A stretch of DNA of 64,000 nucleotides from the NCBI RefSeq assembly GCF_025244745.1, contig NZ_CP104213.1:1700001-1764000 (forward strand). Direction: 5' to 3'. Origin of the DNA: Deinococcus rubellus. Its GTDB lineage: Bacteria > Deinococcota > Deinococci > Deinococcales > Deinococcaceae. Numbering within the stretch: the first letter of the stretch is position 1; every line of letters starts with the position of its first letter. This document shows positions 38,859 through 50,545 of the stretch, one piece after another. A program made the position numbers and the translations under genes. A model generated the notes under the pieces. The model did not search any database, had not been told where the DNA came from, and saw nothing but the letters and a program-made list of their open reading frames with translations.

Positions 38859-39031
38859 GGGTGTCCTCCTGAAAAATCTGTGCAAAGCGCTCTGGAGCCG
38901 CTGAAGGTCAGCGGAGCGCGGGTGTACTGAGAAGAAAGTATACGCGAAATGACGAAACGCTAAAGGTGTGCCCGGGACCGAGCGGTGGGGGGTGGCTGGG
39001 GACGCGGCCCTGGCAGTGATGGTAGCGTTGA

Positions 39032-41143
<2,112 letters not shown>

Positions 41144-41208
41144 TGGGCAATTCTGGAGCCGCGACAGGCTCCGCGCCGCATGACAGAGCACTGCACCGGG
41201 AGACGTCT

Positions 41209-41622
41209 ATGGAACTTGAGATCAGCAAGAATGTCCTGACCGATATCGCCACCTCCACCCTGGAGCGCATTCAGGGCCTGAGCATCGCCGCCGCTGCCGC
41301 GCCGCGTCCCGGCAAGCTGGGCGAGGCGATCAGCGACTCACTCAGCGATTCGCTCGGTAGTCTGGGAGCCGGTGAGCTGCCGACTTCGCGCCGCCCCAGG
41401 GCGCTTAAAATCACCCGCGAGGGCCAGCAGGTCAGCTTAGACGTGGGCCTCACCATCGAGTACGGCAAGAACCTGCACGCCCTCGCCCAGCAGGCCCAGC
41501 GCGCCCTCCAGGAAAATATCGAGCTGATGACCGGCCTCAAGGTTAAGGCGGTCAACGTGACGGTGCAGGGCCTGAGTTTGCCGACGCCGTCTCCGGTCCA
41601 GCCCCCGGCAGGCCAGCCGTGA
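41209..41622 (+). CDS. Asp23/Gls24 family envelope stress protein
   Basis: 137 residues from the ATG at 41209 ([20 protein letters not shown]), preceded by GGGAG. The core resembles the DUF322/Asp23 fold: a short helix-beta pattern ending [11 protein letters not shown], with the mid-region [20 protein letters not shown]. The earlier ATG at 41143 overlaps the ligA stop but adds a non-conserved 22-residue leader. Neighbouring nusB overlaps its end by 4 bp. Family members are membrane-tethered stress or shape factors; the exact role here is unknown. Confidence 0.85.
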   Translation: MELEISKNVLTDIATSTLERIQGLSIAAAAAPRPGKLGEAISDSLSDSLGSLGAGELPTSRRPRALKITREGQQVSLDVGLTIEYGKNLHALAQQAQRALQENIELMTGLKVKAVNVTVQGLSLPTPSPVQPPAGQP

Positions 41623-42137
41623 CCCGCCGCGAGCGCGCCGCCGCCCAGCCGGTCGGCACCCGCCGCGCCGCACGCGAGTTCGCCTTCCGGGTGCTGTTCG
41701 AGGCGGGGCAGGGGGGCCTGGCCTTCCAGCAGGTCTACATGCGCGCCGAGGGGGCCATGCTCTCGGGCGACGACACCTACCCGCACCTCAATCCCGAGGC
41801 GCTGGCCTTCGCGCATGAGCTGGTATTCGGCTACCAGCAGCACGAGGCGGCGATCAACGACCTGTTGCAGCGCACCATTCGCGGCTGGAGCTTCGAGCAG
41901 ATGGCCCAAACCGATCTCAACGTGCTGCGGCTGGCGGTCTTCGAGATGATTCACACCCGGGAAGCCCACCCGCCGGTCATCGAGAGCGCCGTGCGAATTG
42001 CCCGCAAGTTCGGCGGCGACGACTCGGGCCGCTTCGTCAACGGGGTGCTGGGCGGGCTGTCGCGCAGTCTGGAGGCCAGCTCAGCGCCGCAGGAAGAGGC
42101 CACTCCGCAGCAAGAGGTCACCGAGGCGGAGCGTTGA
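41619..42137 (+). CDS. nusB: Transcription antitermination factor NusB
   Basis: A 172-residue NusB starting at GTG 41619, overlapping the Asp23-type gene. The all-helical core begins [20 protein letters not shown] and ends [13 protein letters not shown] central segment, [20 protein letters not shown], and a Glu-rich tail make it longer than E. coli NusB (139 residues). With NusE it binds boxA RNA for rRNA antitermination. Its end overlaps folD (TTGA). Confidence 0.92.
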   Translation: MTRRERAAAQPVGTRRAAREFAFRVLFEAGQGGLAFQQVYMRAEGAMLSGDDTYPHLNPEALAFAHELVFGYQQHEAAINDLLQRTIRGWSFEQMAQTDLNVLRLAVFEMIHTREAHPPVIESAVRIARKFGGDDSGRFVNGVLGGLSRSLEASSAPQEEATPQQEVTEAER

Positions 42138-43030
42138 GCGCGGCCATTCTCTCCGGTCCGCCCGCTGCCCAGGCGCTGCTCGACGAGGCCCGAGACCGTG
42201 CCGCCCGGCTGCCGCACCGCCCCGAGCTGCACGTCGTCCGGCTGGGCGAGGACCCGGCCAGCGTCAGCTATGTCAGTCTCAAGGAAAGGAAGGCGTTGGA
42301 AGTCGGCCTGGGCAGCACCGTTCACGCCCTGCCGGACACGACCACCCAGCCCGAGCTGCTGGCCCTGATCGAGCGCCTCAACGCCGACCCCGCCGTAAGC
42401 GGCCTGCTGGTGCAGTTGCCGCTGCCCGCCCACATCGGCAGCGGCGCGGTGCTGGAGGCCATCAGCCCGGAAAAAGACGTGGACGGCTTTCACCCGGTCA
42501 ATGTGGGGCGGTTGTGGACCGGGGACGCCGCCCTGCCGCCCTGCACGCCTGCCGGGGTGGTGGCGCTGCTCGATTACTACCGGGTGCCCATCGCCGGTCG
42601 GTGGGCGGTCATCGTGGGCCGCAGCACCATTGTCGGCAAGCCGCTGGCTGCCCTGTTGCTGGCCCGCGACGCCACCGTGACGATAGCCCACTCGCGCACG
42701 CAAGGTCTGGCCTCGCTGACCCGGCAGGCCGATCTGCTGGTGGTGGCGGTGGGCAAAGCGCACCTGATCACCCCGGAGATGGTGCGTCCCGGCGCAGTGG
42801 TGGTCGACGTGGGCGTGAACCGCGTCGGCCTGAGCAAGAGCGGTAAGGCCAGACTGGCTGGGGACGTTCACCCGGACGTGGCCGAAGTCGCCGCTGCCCT
42901 GACCCCGGTGCCCGGCGGTGTCGGCCCGATGACGGTGGCCCAGCTGATCATGAACACGGTGCTGGCCGCCGAGCGCCTGCAAGCGGGCGAACGGGTCACC
43001 GAGCTGGTGAGCACCGCCGCAATGTCCTGA
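42134..43030 (+). CDS. folD: Bifunctional methylenetetrahydrofolate dehydrogenase/cyclohydrolase
   Basis: A 298-residue FolD starting at TTG 42134 within the nusB stop. Catalytic segments include [18 protein letters not shown] (Tyr and Lys), [30 protein letters not shown], the NADP-binding [18 protein letters not shown], and [13 protein letters not shown]. It interconverts 5,10-methylene- and 10-formyl-THF. The nusB-folD pairing with translational overlap is common in bacteria. Confidence 0.96.
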   Translation: MSAAILSGPPAAQALLDEARDRAARLPHRPELHVVRLGEDPASVSYVSLKERKALEVGLGSTVHALPDTTTQPELLALIERLNADPAVSGLLVQLPLPAHIGSGAVLEAISPEKDVDGFHPVNVGRLWTGDAALPPCTPAGVVALLDYYRVPIAGRWAVIVGRSTIVGKPLAALLLARDATVTIAHSRTQGLASLTRQADLLVVAVGKAHLITPEMVRPGAVVVDVGVNRVGLSKSGKARLAGDVHPDVAEVAAALTPVPGGVGPMTVAQLIMNTVLAAERLQAGERVTELVSTAAMS

Positions 43031-43110
43031 CATCTGTTTGTCATGCCTGAGCCTGTAGAATGCCGCCCAGACGTGGACACCTCACCCTGCACCCTCCACC
43101 GGAAGCGCCC

Positions 43111-43569
<459 letters not shown>

Positions 43570-43598
43570 GGTCGCCGGGCAGGCTCTAGAGTGCGCAC

Positions 43599-44204
43599 AT
43601 GCTTCCGGCCCCTTTCAGACGTATCGGCCTGACTGGCTCGATTGGCGCGGGTAAGAGCACCCTGGCCCGCCTGCTGCGTGAGCGCGGCTTCACGGTGCTC
43701 GACGCCGACGTGCAGGCCCGGCTGGTGACCCGCGAGCCGCAGACCCTCCAGGCCATCGAGGCCGTGTTTCCCGGTGTGGTGGTCGGCGGAGAGCTGGACC
43801 GCCCTGCGCTGTCGGGCCGCGTGTTCGGTTTTCCGGCAGAGCTGGCCAAGCTGAACGCTATTGTCCATCCCCGTGTGCGTGCCCGGTTGGCCGAACTGGA
43901 AGCGGCGGCGGCTGAGGCGGGCGTGCGGACCGTCGTTCAGGACGTGCCGCTGCTGTTCGAGGGCGGCTCACAGGCGCTGTTCGACGCCGTGCTGGTGATT
44001 GATGCGCCCCTGGAGCTGCGCCTCTCGCGGGTTATGGCCCGTGATCAGCTCAGCCGCGAGGCCGTGCTGGCCCGCAACGCCGCCCAGATGCCTGCCGAAC
44101 AAAAACGCCGACTGGCCGACGCGGTGATCGAGAATGGGGGAGACGAAACGGACCTGGCCGTCCAGCTTGGTGCGGTGCTGGCACGTCTGGACCTGAAGCC
44201 CTAG
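43599..44204 (+). CDS. coaE: Dephospho-CoA kinase
   Basis: A 201-residue CoaE, the last step of CoA synthesis. The P-loop GSIGAGKST lies at about residues 13-21, followed by DADVQARLV and the LID region [25 protein letters not shown] lies 6 nt before the ATG (leaderless). The final base of its TAG stop belongs to the IS5-type element that begins at 44204; without the element the stop would be TAA. The protein is therefore unchanged by the insertion. Confidence 0.95.
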   Translation: MLPAPFRRIGLTGSIGAGKSTLARLLRERGFTVLDADVQARLVTREPQTLQAIEAVFPGVVVGGELDRPALSGRVFGFPAELAKLNAIVHPRVRARLAELEAAAAEAGVRTVVQDVPLLFEGGSQALFDAVLVIDAPLELRLSRVMARDQLSREAVLARNAAQMPAEQKRRLADAVIENGGDETDLAVQLGAVLARLDLKP

Positions 44205-45079
44205 AGGCTGGTTGAGAGGGAATCGAAGTTTGACGGGATGATTTTGTCGCTGGCAAACTGGACGGATGGATCGCCGTGCGTACCCAAGTGATGTAGATGA
44301 CGAGACGTACCACTTTTTATTGCCGTACCTGGCCTTAACCCCTGAGGATGCCCCGCAGCGGAAATTTCCGCTGCGAGAGGTCTTGAATGCGTTGTTGTGG
44401 ATGAGTCGAACGGGGGCGCAATGGGCATTTCTGCCGCACGATCTTCCACCAGCAGAAGTGGTCCGCAGTCAGGCGAAGCGGTGGTTCGAAGCGGGGTGCT
44501 TTGAGAACGCCGTACACGACTGACGGATGCTCAGTCGCGTTCAACAGCAACGTGCCGGCGAGCCGACGGCGATCATCATCGACAGCCGCACGTTGCAAAG
44601 CACCCCGGAAAGTGGTCACCGTGCCGGGTTCGATGGAGCGAAGAAGCGCAAGGGTACCAAGGTCCATCTGGCGGTGGATACGCTGGGTCACCTGTTGACC
44701 TTGACCACGTCGCCGGCCAACGAACAGGATCGCGCGCAGGTAGAGGCGCTGTGTCACAGCGCCCAGGAGCTCACAGGTGGGATGCTGGAGGTCGTATTTG
44801 CCGATCAGGGCTACACCGGAGAACAAGCGCAGAATGCGGCGCGCAAAAGCAATATTGAGTTGATCGTCGTGAAGCGTCCGGACGCTTCACGGGGATTTGT
44901 CTTGCTGCCGAAACGATGGGTGGTGGAACGTTCGCTGGCGTGGTTGTCGCGCTTTCGTCGATTGGGGCGTGATCTGGAACGGCTGTCCTCGACCTTGATC
45001 GGCTTCCACTTCGTCGCCGCCTGCGTTCTGTTACTGACTAAACTCAGGCCCATCCTTGGATAGGCTGTCCACCAGCCTC
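44204..45079 (+). mobile_element. IS5-family (IS427-like) insertion sequence, copy 1 (876 bp)
   Basis: The element starts GAGGCTGGTTGAGAGGG and ends in an imperfect inverted repeat of it (13 of 17 positions). It is flanked by TA at 44202-44203 and 45080-45081, as for the IS427 group. A second copy of the same length, apparently identical, lies inverted at 59644-60519. The transposase has an in-frame TGA. It sits directly at the coaE stop codon. Confidence 0.92.
44266..45063 (+). pseudogene. IS5-family transposase with an in-frame TGA
   Basis: Open frames 44266-44523 (ending NAVHD, then TGA) and 44524-45063 ([12 protein letters not shown]...) are in the same reading frame. Together they form a complete IS427-group DDE transposase, with D in [11 protein letters not shown] in [10 protein letters not shown] and E in [17 protein letters not shown]. 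The stop context is TGAC, the leakiest for read-through. The same TGA occurs in copy 2, so the element moved, or was converted, with this stop already present. Confidence 0.85.
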
Positions 45080-45110
45080 TAAGGTCCAGGACGGTGCTGT
45101 TCCGTCTGGC

Positions 45111-45425
45111 TCAGCTCTCGCCACTGCTGTCCAGACCATAAATTTCCAGAAAGCGCTCAACCCTGGCAGCCAGTGTCGGCAGGGCCGAAACCTCACCGCA
45201 CACCCAGTCGGGCTGATAACTACGGCACACCTGGGGGCGCTCGGTGTAGATCTGGCAGCGGCAGCCCGCGCCCAGGTGGGTGCAGGCCACGCCCAGCGGC
45301 TTGCCCAGCGCCGCGATATCGGGAGCCGCGCAGCAGGCCCCGCAGCCCGAGCAGGCCCGCTGCCAGATGCTGCGCGGTGGGTACTCGGGAGGAGCGCCGA
45401 AGAGATCAGGCAGGTTGGGCATCAT
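45111..45425 (-). CDS. YkgJ-family cysteine cluster protein
   Basis: 104 residues from ATG 45425 (or the next ATG at 45422), overlapping the end of ltrA. The cysteine cluster CSGCGACCAAP, CTHLGAGCRCQIY and PQVCRSYQPDWVCG matches the YkgJ/CxxCxxCC family of putative zinc- or iron-binding proteins. Typical members have this spacing and about 100 residues. No enzymatic role is established. It is translationally coupled to ltrA. Confidence 0.85.
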   Translation of the reverse strand: MMPNLPDLFGAPPEYPPRSIWQRACSGCGACCAAPDIAALGKPLGVACTHLGAGCRCQIYTERPQVCRSYQPDWVCGEVSALPTLAARVERFLEIYGLDSSGES

Positions 45426-46521
45426 CCCGCCTCTCTTCCAGCCATAGCAGCCCCACCAGCAGCGCCACCAGTACGGCCAGCTGAAGCAGTCCGCCGCCCA
45501 GCAGGCCAATCGGCGCACTCAGCAGGGCCAGCATGGCAAAAACGAGTCGGGTTGGGGCGCGGCCGATGCCCACCACCTGCCGGAACAGCACGTCGCCGAG
45601 CAGGTAGAGACTGACCCCGCCCGCCAGGCTCCAGGCCGTCAGCGCGCTGGGAGCGCCGCCGAGGTGGCCCACCACCAGTTTGACGCCCGCCGCCAGCCCG
45701 ATGATGCCCGCAATCATCAGCACGTGGCCGAAGCCGAAGCCGCGCAGGGCCAGGTGTGGACGCGTCTCGGCCGGGGCGCGTTCCAGCGCTCTGGCGGCCC
45801 GCTCGTCGTCGCCGCTAAAGTAGCTCCACCACAGCGCGGCGCTGAGGGCCAGCCCCAGCAGCGCGCCGAGCGCCAGCCGCCAGGTGATGGCCGAATTGCC
45901 CGCGCCCACGCCGATGGCGACCACGCTCTCGCCCAGCGCGATGATCAGGATCAGGCCGTGACGCTCAGCGAAATGGGCCGGCCGGAGCTGAAAGCCGTGC
46001 CCGCGCCGCACCGCACTGCCGAGTAGCAGCACGCCCACCGCCAGGCCCCACCATGCCAGCGCCAGGCCCGGCAGGAGGGCTGCCAGCAGCAGCAGCAAGG
46101 CCGCCGCCAAGTTATAGCCGAAGATGCCCCGGATCGCCTGGGCGCTGCTGTTGGGAGCATGCTTGAAGAGTCCGGCGTGAATCAGGGTGACGGCAAGGTA
46201 GCCCAGCGCGAAGACCATGCCCGCCCCGCCGAAAGCGTGCGGAATACTCAGCGCCATCAGCAGGAAGCCGCCCATGCCGCCGAACATCAGCAGGCGGTAG
46301 GCCGTCCTGTCGGTGCCGACATTGTTGGTGAGCCAGATGTAGCCGCTGTACATCCACCAGACGATCAGCAGCACCAAGCTGGCCCGCAGGTAGTCCACCG
46401 CGCCGTGCGGATGCACCACCAGACTGGTGATCTGGGTCACGGTGAAGACGAACACCAGATCGAGAAACAGTTCCAGCGTGCTGACCGGCGGATGCGAAGC
46501 GCCGGGCTGGGCCGCTGTCAC
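45406..46521 (-). CDS. Low temperature requirement protein A (LtrA family)
   Basis: 371 residues with about ten membrane helices. The N-terminal signature STLELFLDLVFVFTVTQIT and the mid-motif RHGLILIIALGESVVAIGVG are typical of LtrA proteins. It starts at GTG 46521, 15 bp after the nuclease lipoprotein stop. An overlapping mini-frame, ATG-CCG-TGA, lies just before the GTG. The family is named from Listeria cold growth; the transport or signalling role is unresolved. Confidence 0.88.
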   Translation of the reverse strand: MTAAQPGASHPPVSTLELFLDLVFVFTVTQITSLVVHPHGAVDYLRASLVLLIVWWMYSGYIWLTNNVGTDRTAYRLLMFGGMGGFLLMALSIPHAFGGAGMVFALGYLAVTLIHAGLFKHAPNSSAQAIRGIFGYNLAAALLLLLAALLPGLALAWWGLAVGVLLLGSAVRRGHGFQLRPAHFAERHGLILIIALGESVVAIGVGAGNSAITWRLALGALLGLALSAALWWSYFSGDDERAARALERAPAETRPHLALRGFGFGHVLMIAGIIGLAAGVKLVVGHLGGAPSALTAWSLAGGVSLYLLGDVLFRQVVGIGRAPTRLVFAMLALLSAPIGLLGGGLLQLAVLVALLVGLLWLEERRDDAQPA

Positions 46522-46536
46522 GGCATGCCCGGCAGG

Positions 46537-47343
46537 TTAGCTGCCGTAGCTGCCGCCGCAGAAACTGGCGTGCGCCTGCAAGTTGACGTTGCCGCCGGGA
46601 AAGAAGGTCAGGCCGGTGGCCCGCTGCACCTCGTTCACCGTGACCTCATAGCGGGTGAAGTTGCTGCGGGCCGGAGGAAGCTTGCGGTTGGGCATCAGAA
46701 AGGCGCGGGCCGCGTTGCCGTGGACCACGATCTTGTAGATCGAACTCGGCACCGCCACCTGATCGCTGCCGATGGTCTTGGGCTTGCCCTCGAAAATTGG
46801 CCCAGTCATGACGTACACGCTGCCGAGTTGCTTGGCGCATGAGCGGGTCGCGCTCTCCAGGCTGGCCCAGATGCCGCTGTTCATGCCGCTGTCCTGCGGC
46901 ACCATGTTCGATAAGTAAAACGACTGGTTCATGGCCTCGTCGGTGCTGGTGAAGTCGGCGGCGGGAGCCATGTGGCCGCGCGCGTAGCCGGACTTGCGGT
47001 AATCGTTCAGCCCCGCGCTCTGCGACTCGGCCAGGTCGGGGTCCTGCTGGAAGTTGTCGGCGCGGCTGACTGAGCCGTCGAACTCGGCGGGTTGCAGTTT
47101 CTCGGCCACCAGCAGCGGCACCTTTCTGGCCGGATCGTAGACGCTGATGTACTCGGCGCGGCACAGAACGACGGTGCTGACCGGAGCCTTGGGTGAGCCG
47201 TCGGCGAACTCGTCAATGCAGTTGTCGCCGCTGGTCGTCCCGGTGCTCTGCTTGGGGCAGCCGACCAGCACGGCGCTGAGCAGCAGGAGCGCGGCGGCGC
47301 TCCAGAGCTGTTTAGAGACAGAAGATTTTGCAAGCGGCTTCAT
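46537..47343 (-). CDS. Secreted DNA/RNA non-specific endonuclease (lipoprotein)
   Basis: 268 residues. The N-terminus has a hydrophobic signal ending in the lipobox LVGC (Cys29), so it should be lipid-anchored outside the inner membrane. The beta-beta-alpha-Me nuclease core shows GYARGHMAPAADF with the catalytic His124, and QDSGMNSGIWASLE with the Mg-binding Asn155. The usual DRGH Asp is Ala here, a tolerated variation. It could recycle nucleotides or clear DNA. TACCAT lies 8 nt before the ATG. Confidence 0.9.
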   Translation of the reverse strand: MKPLAKSSVSKQLWSAAALLLLSAVLVGCPKQSTGTTSGDNCIDEFADGSPKAPVSTVVLCRAEYISVYDPARKVPLLVAEKLQPAEFDGSVSRADNFQQDPDLAESQSAGLNDYRKSGYARGHMAPAADFTSTDEAMNQSFYLSNMVPQDSGMNSGIWASLESATRSCAKQLGSVYVMTGPIFEGKPKTIGSDQVAVPSSIYKIVVHGNAARAFLMPNRKLPPARSNFTRYEVTVNEVQRATGLTFFPGGNVNLQAHASFCGGSYGS

Positions 47344-47391
47344 GTGCCCGTATGGTAGCGGTTCAGCGCTGACCGGAAGGGCCGAGCGGGT

Positions 47392-47628
47392 TCACCCGCG
47401 TTCCTCTTTCACGGTGGCGGCAGCGAGCGCGGCGCGGTATGCATTCGCCAGGGCGTGAATGTCGCCTTGACGCCGGGCCAGCAAGACAATCGCCCCGAGA
47501 ATTTGCCCGCTGGGAGCGCGAACTTCCTCAAATGCCTGAGCGACCTCTCGCGTCTCCACACCGAACTTGCGCCGAAGCTCGGCGGCCCGGTGCGGCGGCG
47601 TCAGCGCATCCACCTGCGGCCGACTCAC
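47392..47628 (-). CDS. Hypothetical small protein
   Basis: 78 residues starting at GTG 47628, nine bases after the GNAT gene stop and so probably translationally coupled to it. It is mostly helical and charged (DALTPPHRAAELRRKFGVET), without membrane segments. The pattern EVAQAFEEVRAPSGQILGAI suggests a small helical domain, but no family is recognised. It may be a partner of the acetyltransferase. Confidence 0.45.
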   Translation of the reverse strand: MSRPQVDALTPPHRAAELRRKFGVETREVAQAFEEVRAPSGQILGAIVLLARRQGDIHALANAYRAALAAATVKEERG

Positions 47629-47637
47629 TCTTCTTCG

Positions 47638-48105
47638 TCAGGCCTCCAGGTCGAGGCCGTAGCACCAACTGTTCTCGACGCCGACGTAGTAACCGAAGTT
47701 GGGAATGCGCTCAAAGCCCGCGCTTTCATAGAGGCCAATCGCCGCCATCTGAAGGTCGCCGGTTTCCAGGACCACCTGTTCCAGGCCGTGTTCACGTGCC
47801 CAGATGATCAGGCCGTCCAGCATGGCGCGGCCCAGCTTGCGCCCCCGTGCCCCCGGCTGCGTGTACATCCGCTTGATCTCAGCTGACCTCAGCTGAGTGT
47901 CGTCAACTTCCAGCGGTTTGAGGCCGCCAATCGCCAGCAGTTCGCCGTCCTCCTCCCAGCCGAGCAGTACGCCGCCCGCGAGTGAGGCCGGGTCGAACGG
48001 CTCGGTGCGTTCGTCGGTGTCGTGGTAGAGCTGCCGGAGTTCACGCTGCTGCTCGGCCATCAGTCGGTGGGCGCGGGCGTCGTCGGGTGTCAGGGTCAGC
48101 AGCAT
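47638..48105 (-). CDS. GNAT-family N-acetyltransferase
   Basis: 155 residues from ATG 48105. The acetyl-CoA site shows IKRMYTQPGARGRKLGRAML (motif A, with the RGRKLG pyrophosphate loop), followed by LETGDLQMAAIGLYESAGF (motif B). TACACT lies 5 nt before the ATG (leaderless), so the longer frame to 48204 is rejected. The substrate is unknown. It precedes a small coupled ORF. Confidence 0.88.
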   Translation of the reverse strand: MLLTLTPDDARAHRLMAEQQRELRQLYHDTDERTEPFDPASLAGGVLLGWEEDGELLAIGGLKPLEVDDTQLRSAEIKRMYTQPGARGRKLGRAMLDGLIIWAREHGLEQVVLETGDLQMAAIGLYESAGFERIPNFGYYVGVENSWCYGLDLEA

Positions 48106-48202
48106 GGCCCAGTGTAGTGCGCCCTGAGCCGATTGGCTTAGCCCGGTACTGCGCCACACGGCCAATAGGCAGCCTCGCCGCGCGAAGCTAGACTGACCGG
48201 GC

Positions 48203-48248
48203 AATCAGGGGCAGGCGCGGTGCAGACACTCCGGAGCGGCCCCTGATT
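48203..48248. other. Perfect 10-bp hairpin upstream of the Y-RNA region
   Basis: AATCAGGGGC (48203-48212) pairs perfectly with GCCCCTGATT (48239-48248). A TAGACT element lies just before it (48189-48194 region), so a plus-strand RNA could start with this hairpin. It has no T run and is not a clear terminator. Confidence 0.4.
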
Positions 48249-48261
48249 CAAATTGCCTCCA

Positions 48262-48345
48262 GTTGTTTGGCCGGGCCGAAGGTTCAGGGTTATTTCTTGA
48301 AAAAATGCCCCCCTGTTCCGTTCCTTGTCCGGTCAACTTTTTGCT
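48262..48345 (+). ncRNA. Putative Y RNA, short form
   Basis: A plus-strand structure upstream of rsr. The terminal stem pairs TTGGCCGGGC (48267-48276) with GTCCGGTCAA (48327-48336), ten pairs including G-U. An internal loop carrying CGAAGG follows, then CAGGG/CCCTG (48285-48289 with 48311-48315). The 5' strand GGCCGGGCCGAAGG closely resembles the Ro-binding strand of vertebrate Y RNAs (GGUCCGAAGG). CTTTTT follows the stem, fitting termination. There is no room for a tRNA-like module. Confidence 0.45.
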
Positions 48346-48355
48346 TGCTTGTCGG

Positions 48356-48513
48356 CGTTCAGGGCCGAAATGGTCACGGTTACCCCCACATACAGCCAAT
48401 GGTCGCCGCGTCGGCACGCCTGGGAGCCGGGCAGACCATTCAACTGCGCCGGGCTGCGTTTTCCGGCCCGGACTGGCTCCTCTCCTTTCGTGACCAGAAC
48501 CCTTGCCCTGAAC
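48356..48513 (+). ncRNA. Putative Y RNA with an internal structured module
   Basis: CGTTCAGGG (48356-48364) pairs perfectly with CCCTGAACG (48505-48513). The strand then reads CCGAAA opposite GAACCCTTG, then TGGTCACG (48371-48378) pairs with CGTGACCA (48489-48496). This bulged double stem with GGGCCGAA matches the Ro-binding end of Y RNAs. Inside lie AGCCA/TGGCT, AATGGTC/GACCATT and CCGGGC/GCCCGG, a three-arm fold that could be the tRNA-like module known for bacterial Y RNAs. It lies upstream of rsr, as in D. radiodurans. Confidence 0.6.
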
Positions 48514-48801
48514 GTGCTGCGCAGGCCAAGCTGTTTTCCGCTTCAACAACACTTCAACGCAGTGCGGGACAGATCGGCACTTCAATTGTGGCGTGCGCGC
48601 TCAGCCGGTCAGAACGTGTGTCCGGCCTCCTCTTGTCGGCCTCCTGGGCTGGACCGGAGCGGCGAGGATGACCACTTCTCATGGCAGGATCGTGGATTCG
48701 GGTCCTCCCCATGCCACCTCCGCGTGCTGTCTTTTGCCGTGTCTTTTTACGGGCCACGCTTGCCCTGACTTCTTTTTGCCCACCCAAGGAGGGCCGCCCG
48801 C
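48514..48801 (+). promoter_or_regulatory. Structured leader between the Y RNA and rsr
   Basis: No ORF is supported. The sequence folds into several hairpins: GTGGCGTG (48588-48595) can pair with CATGCCAC (48710-48717), GCCGG with CCGGC near 48604-48625, and TGGCAGGA with TCCT...TGCCA near 48682-48716. It could be an rsr 5' leader or a third small RNA. A strong AAGGAGG ribosome binding site precedes the rsr ATG. Confidence 0.35.
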
Positions 48802-50433
48802 ATGACCGACGCCGCAAAGAACTCTGCCTTAAAGACCCTGCTCAGCGCCGTCAACCCCCTCCAGCGCGGCCAGCATCGTCCGCTCGACGCGCGTCAGGTC
48901 AAGAACAATGCGGGCGGCTTCGTCTACGCCCTGGGCGACGCGGCCCGGCTGACCCGCTTTCTGGTGCTGGGCAGCGACGGCGGCACCTTTTATGCCGGAG
49001 CGCAGGCCCACACCGTGCAGGCCACCGACTTTCTGCGCGAGCTGGTTGAGTGCGACGCGGCCCTGGCCCTGCGGATCATGCTGGACGTGGTGCGCGCTGG
49101 ACGTGCGCTCCGGCCCGACCCGGCGCTGCTGGTGCTGGCCCTAATTGCCAAAACAGCTCCCGATGTGGCGGACCGGCAGGCAGCCTGGCGGGCGCTGCCC
49201 GAGGTGGCCCGCACCGGTACCATGCTGCTGCATTTTCTGGCGTTCGTGAAGGCCCTCGGCGGCTGGGGGCGGCTGACCCGCCGGGGCGTGGCGAACGTCT
49301 ACGAGACCCTGGACGTGAACAGACTGGCACTCTGGGCCGTCAAATATAAGGGCCGGGACGGCTGGACGCAGGCCGACGCGCTGCGCCTCGCGCACCCAAA
49401 GACCGCCGATCCGGTTCGCAACGCCGTTCTGAAATTCATGGTCAGCGGCGACCTGGTGCCGCCCCCCGACGCCGACGCTCCGGCTTTGCGCGTCATCGAG
49501 GGACACAGTTTGGTGCAGCAAGCGCCAACCGACGAAGCCGCTGCACGTTTGATGCTCGCCTACGGCCTGCCCATCGAGGGCGTGCCGACCCACCTGCGTG
49601 GTCCCGAGGTCTACCGGGCGGCCATGCAGACCAACGGGCTGACCTGGCTGCTGCGAAACCTCGGCAACCTCAGCCGGGTGGGGGTACTGAGCGTCAATGA
49701 CCGCGAATTGGTGGGCGCGGTGGTGGCCCGCCTGACCGACCCGCTGGCGCTGGCACGGGGCCGCATTCACCCGCTCGACACCCTCAAGGCGCGGCTGGTC
49801 TACGCGGCGGGCCGGGGTGTGCGCGGCAATAGTAGCTGGCTGCCGGTACCGCGTGTGGTGGACGCACTGGAAGAAGCGTTTCACACTGCTTTCGGGCAGG
49901 TACGGCCCGCCGGAACGCGGCATCTGCTGGCGCTGGATGTCAGCGGCTCGATGACCTGGGGCGAGGTGGCAGGCGTGCCGGGCCTGACGCCCAATATGGC
50001 GGCGGCGGCCATGGGCATGCTGGCGCTGAGAACCGAACCCGAGGCCCTCACGATGGGTTTTGCCGATCAGTTCCGGGCGCTGGGCATCACGCCGCGCGAC
50101 ACCCTGGAGGCGGCCATGCGAAAAGCCCAGTCGGCCAGCTTCGGGGCCACCGACTGCGCTCAGCCGATGCGCTGGGCGGCGCAGGCGAACGTGGACGTGG
50201 ACACCTTCGTCGTCTACACCGACAACGAGACCTGGGCCGGAACGGTTCACCCGAGCGCCGCGCTGGACCAATACCGTCAGCGCACTGGCCTGGCCGCCCG
50301 CCTGATCGTGGTCGGGTTGACGGCCACCCAGTTCAGCGTCGCCGACCCGCACAGAAGCGACATGCTCGACGTGGTGGGCTTCGACACCGCTGCCCCCGAC
50401 CTGATGAGCGCCTTCGCACGCGGCGAACTCTGA
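48802..50433 (+). CDS. rsr: Rsr, bacterial Ro60 orthologue (TROVE domain RNA-binding protein)
   Basis: A 543-residue TROVE protein. The HEAT-repeat ring spans about residues 15-360, with NNAGGFVYALGD, RFLVLGSDGGTFY and AVKYKGRDGW. The C-terminal von Willebrand A domain has the MIDAS motif DVSGSM near residue 378, then FGATDCAQPM and TDNETW. In D. radiodurans, Rsr binds Y RNA and directs PNPase in rRNA maturation and decay under stress. The Y-RNA-like structures directly upstream support the same role. The start follows AAGGAGG. Confidence 0.95.
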   Translation: MTDAAKNSALKTLLSAVNPLQRGQHRPLDARQVKNNAGGFVYALGDAARLTRFLVLGSDGGTFYAGAQAHTVQATDFLRELVECDAALALRIMLDVVRAGRALRPDPALLVLALIAKTAPDVADRQAAWRALPEVARTGTMLLHFLAFVKALGGWGRLTRRGVANVYETLDVNRLALWAVKYKGRDGWTQADALRLAHPKTADPVRNAVLKFMVSGDLVPPPDADAPALRVIEGHSLVQQAPTDEAAARLMLAYGLPIEGVPTHLRGPEVYRAAMQTNGLTWLLRNLGNLSRVGVLSVNDRELVGAVVARLTDPLALARGRIHPLDTLKARLVYAAGRGVRGNSSWLPVPRVVDALEEAFHTAFGQVRPAGTRHLLALDVSGSMTWGEVAGVPGLTPNMAAAAMGMLALRTEPEALTMGFADQFRALGITPRDTLEAAMRKAQSASFGATDCAQPMRWAAQANVDVDTFVVYTDNETWAGTVHPSAALDQYRQRTGLAARLIVVGLTATQFSVADPHRSDMLDVVGFDTAAPDLMSAFARGEL

Positions 50434-50545
50434 AGCGTCTGAAGGCTCCGGTCGTTGCAGTAGTTCGTTGCGTCAGGCCGCTGAGCCGGAGCCCCCGGTC
50501 AGCTTCCTCATCTTCCTTCTCACCTGTGGCCCGTATGCTGGGGCC

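Noticed and set aside
46500..46540. Regulatory mini-ORF ATG-CCG-TGA before ltrA
   Set aside because: Two codons overlapping the GTG start; likely chance, and the TAACCT element includes the stop codon of the upstream gene.
48205..48585. 126-residue minus-strand open frame
   Set aside because: It overlaps the paired Y-RNA-like structures and has no recognisable domain, start signal or codon bias.
48588..48717. Possible third Y RNA or tRNA-like RNA
   Set aside because: An outer stem exists, but the GGGCCGAA Ro-binding strand is absent, so it is only noted as part of the rsr leader.
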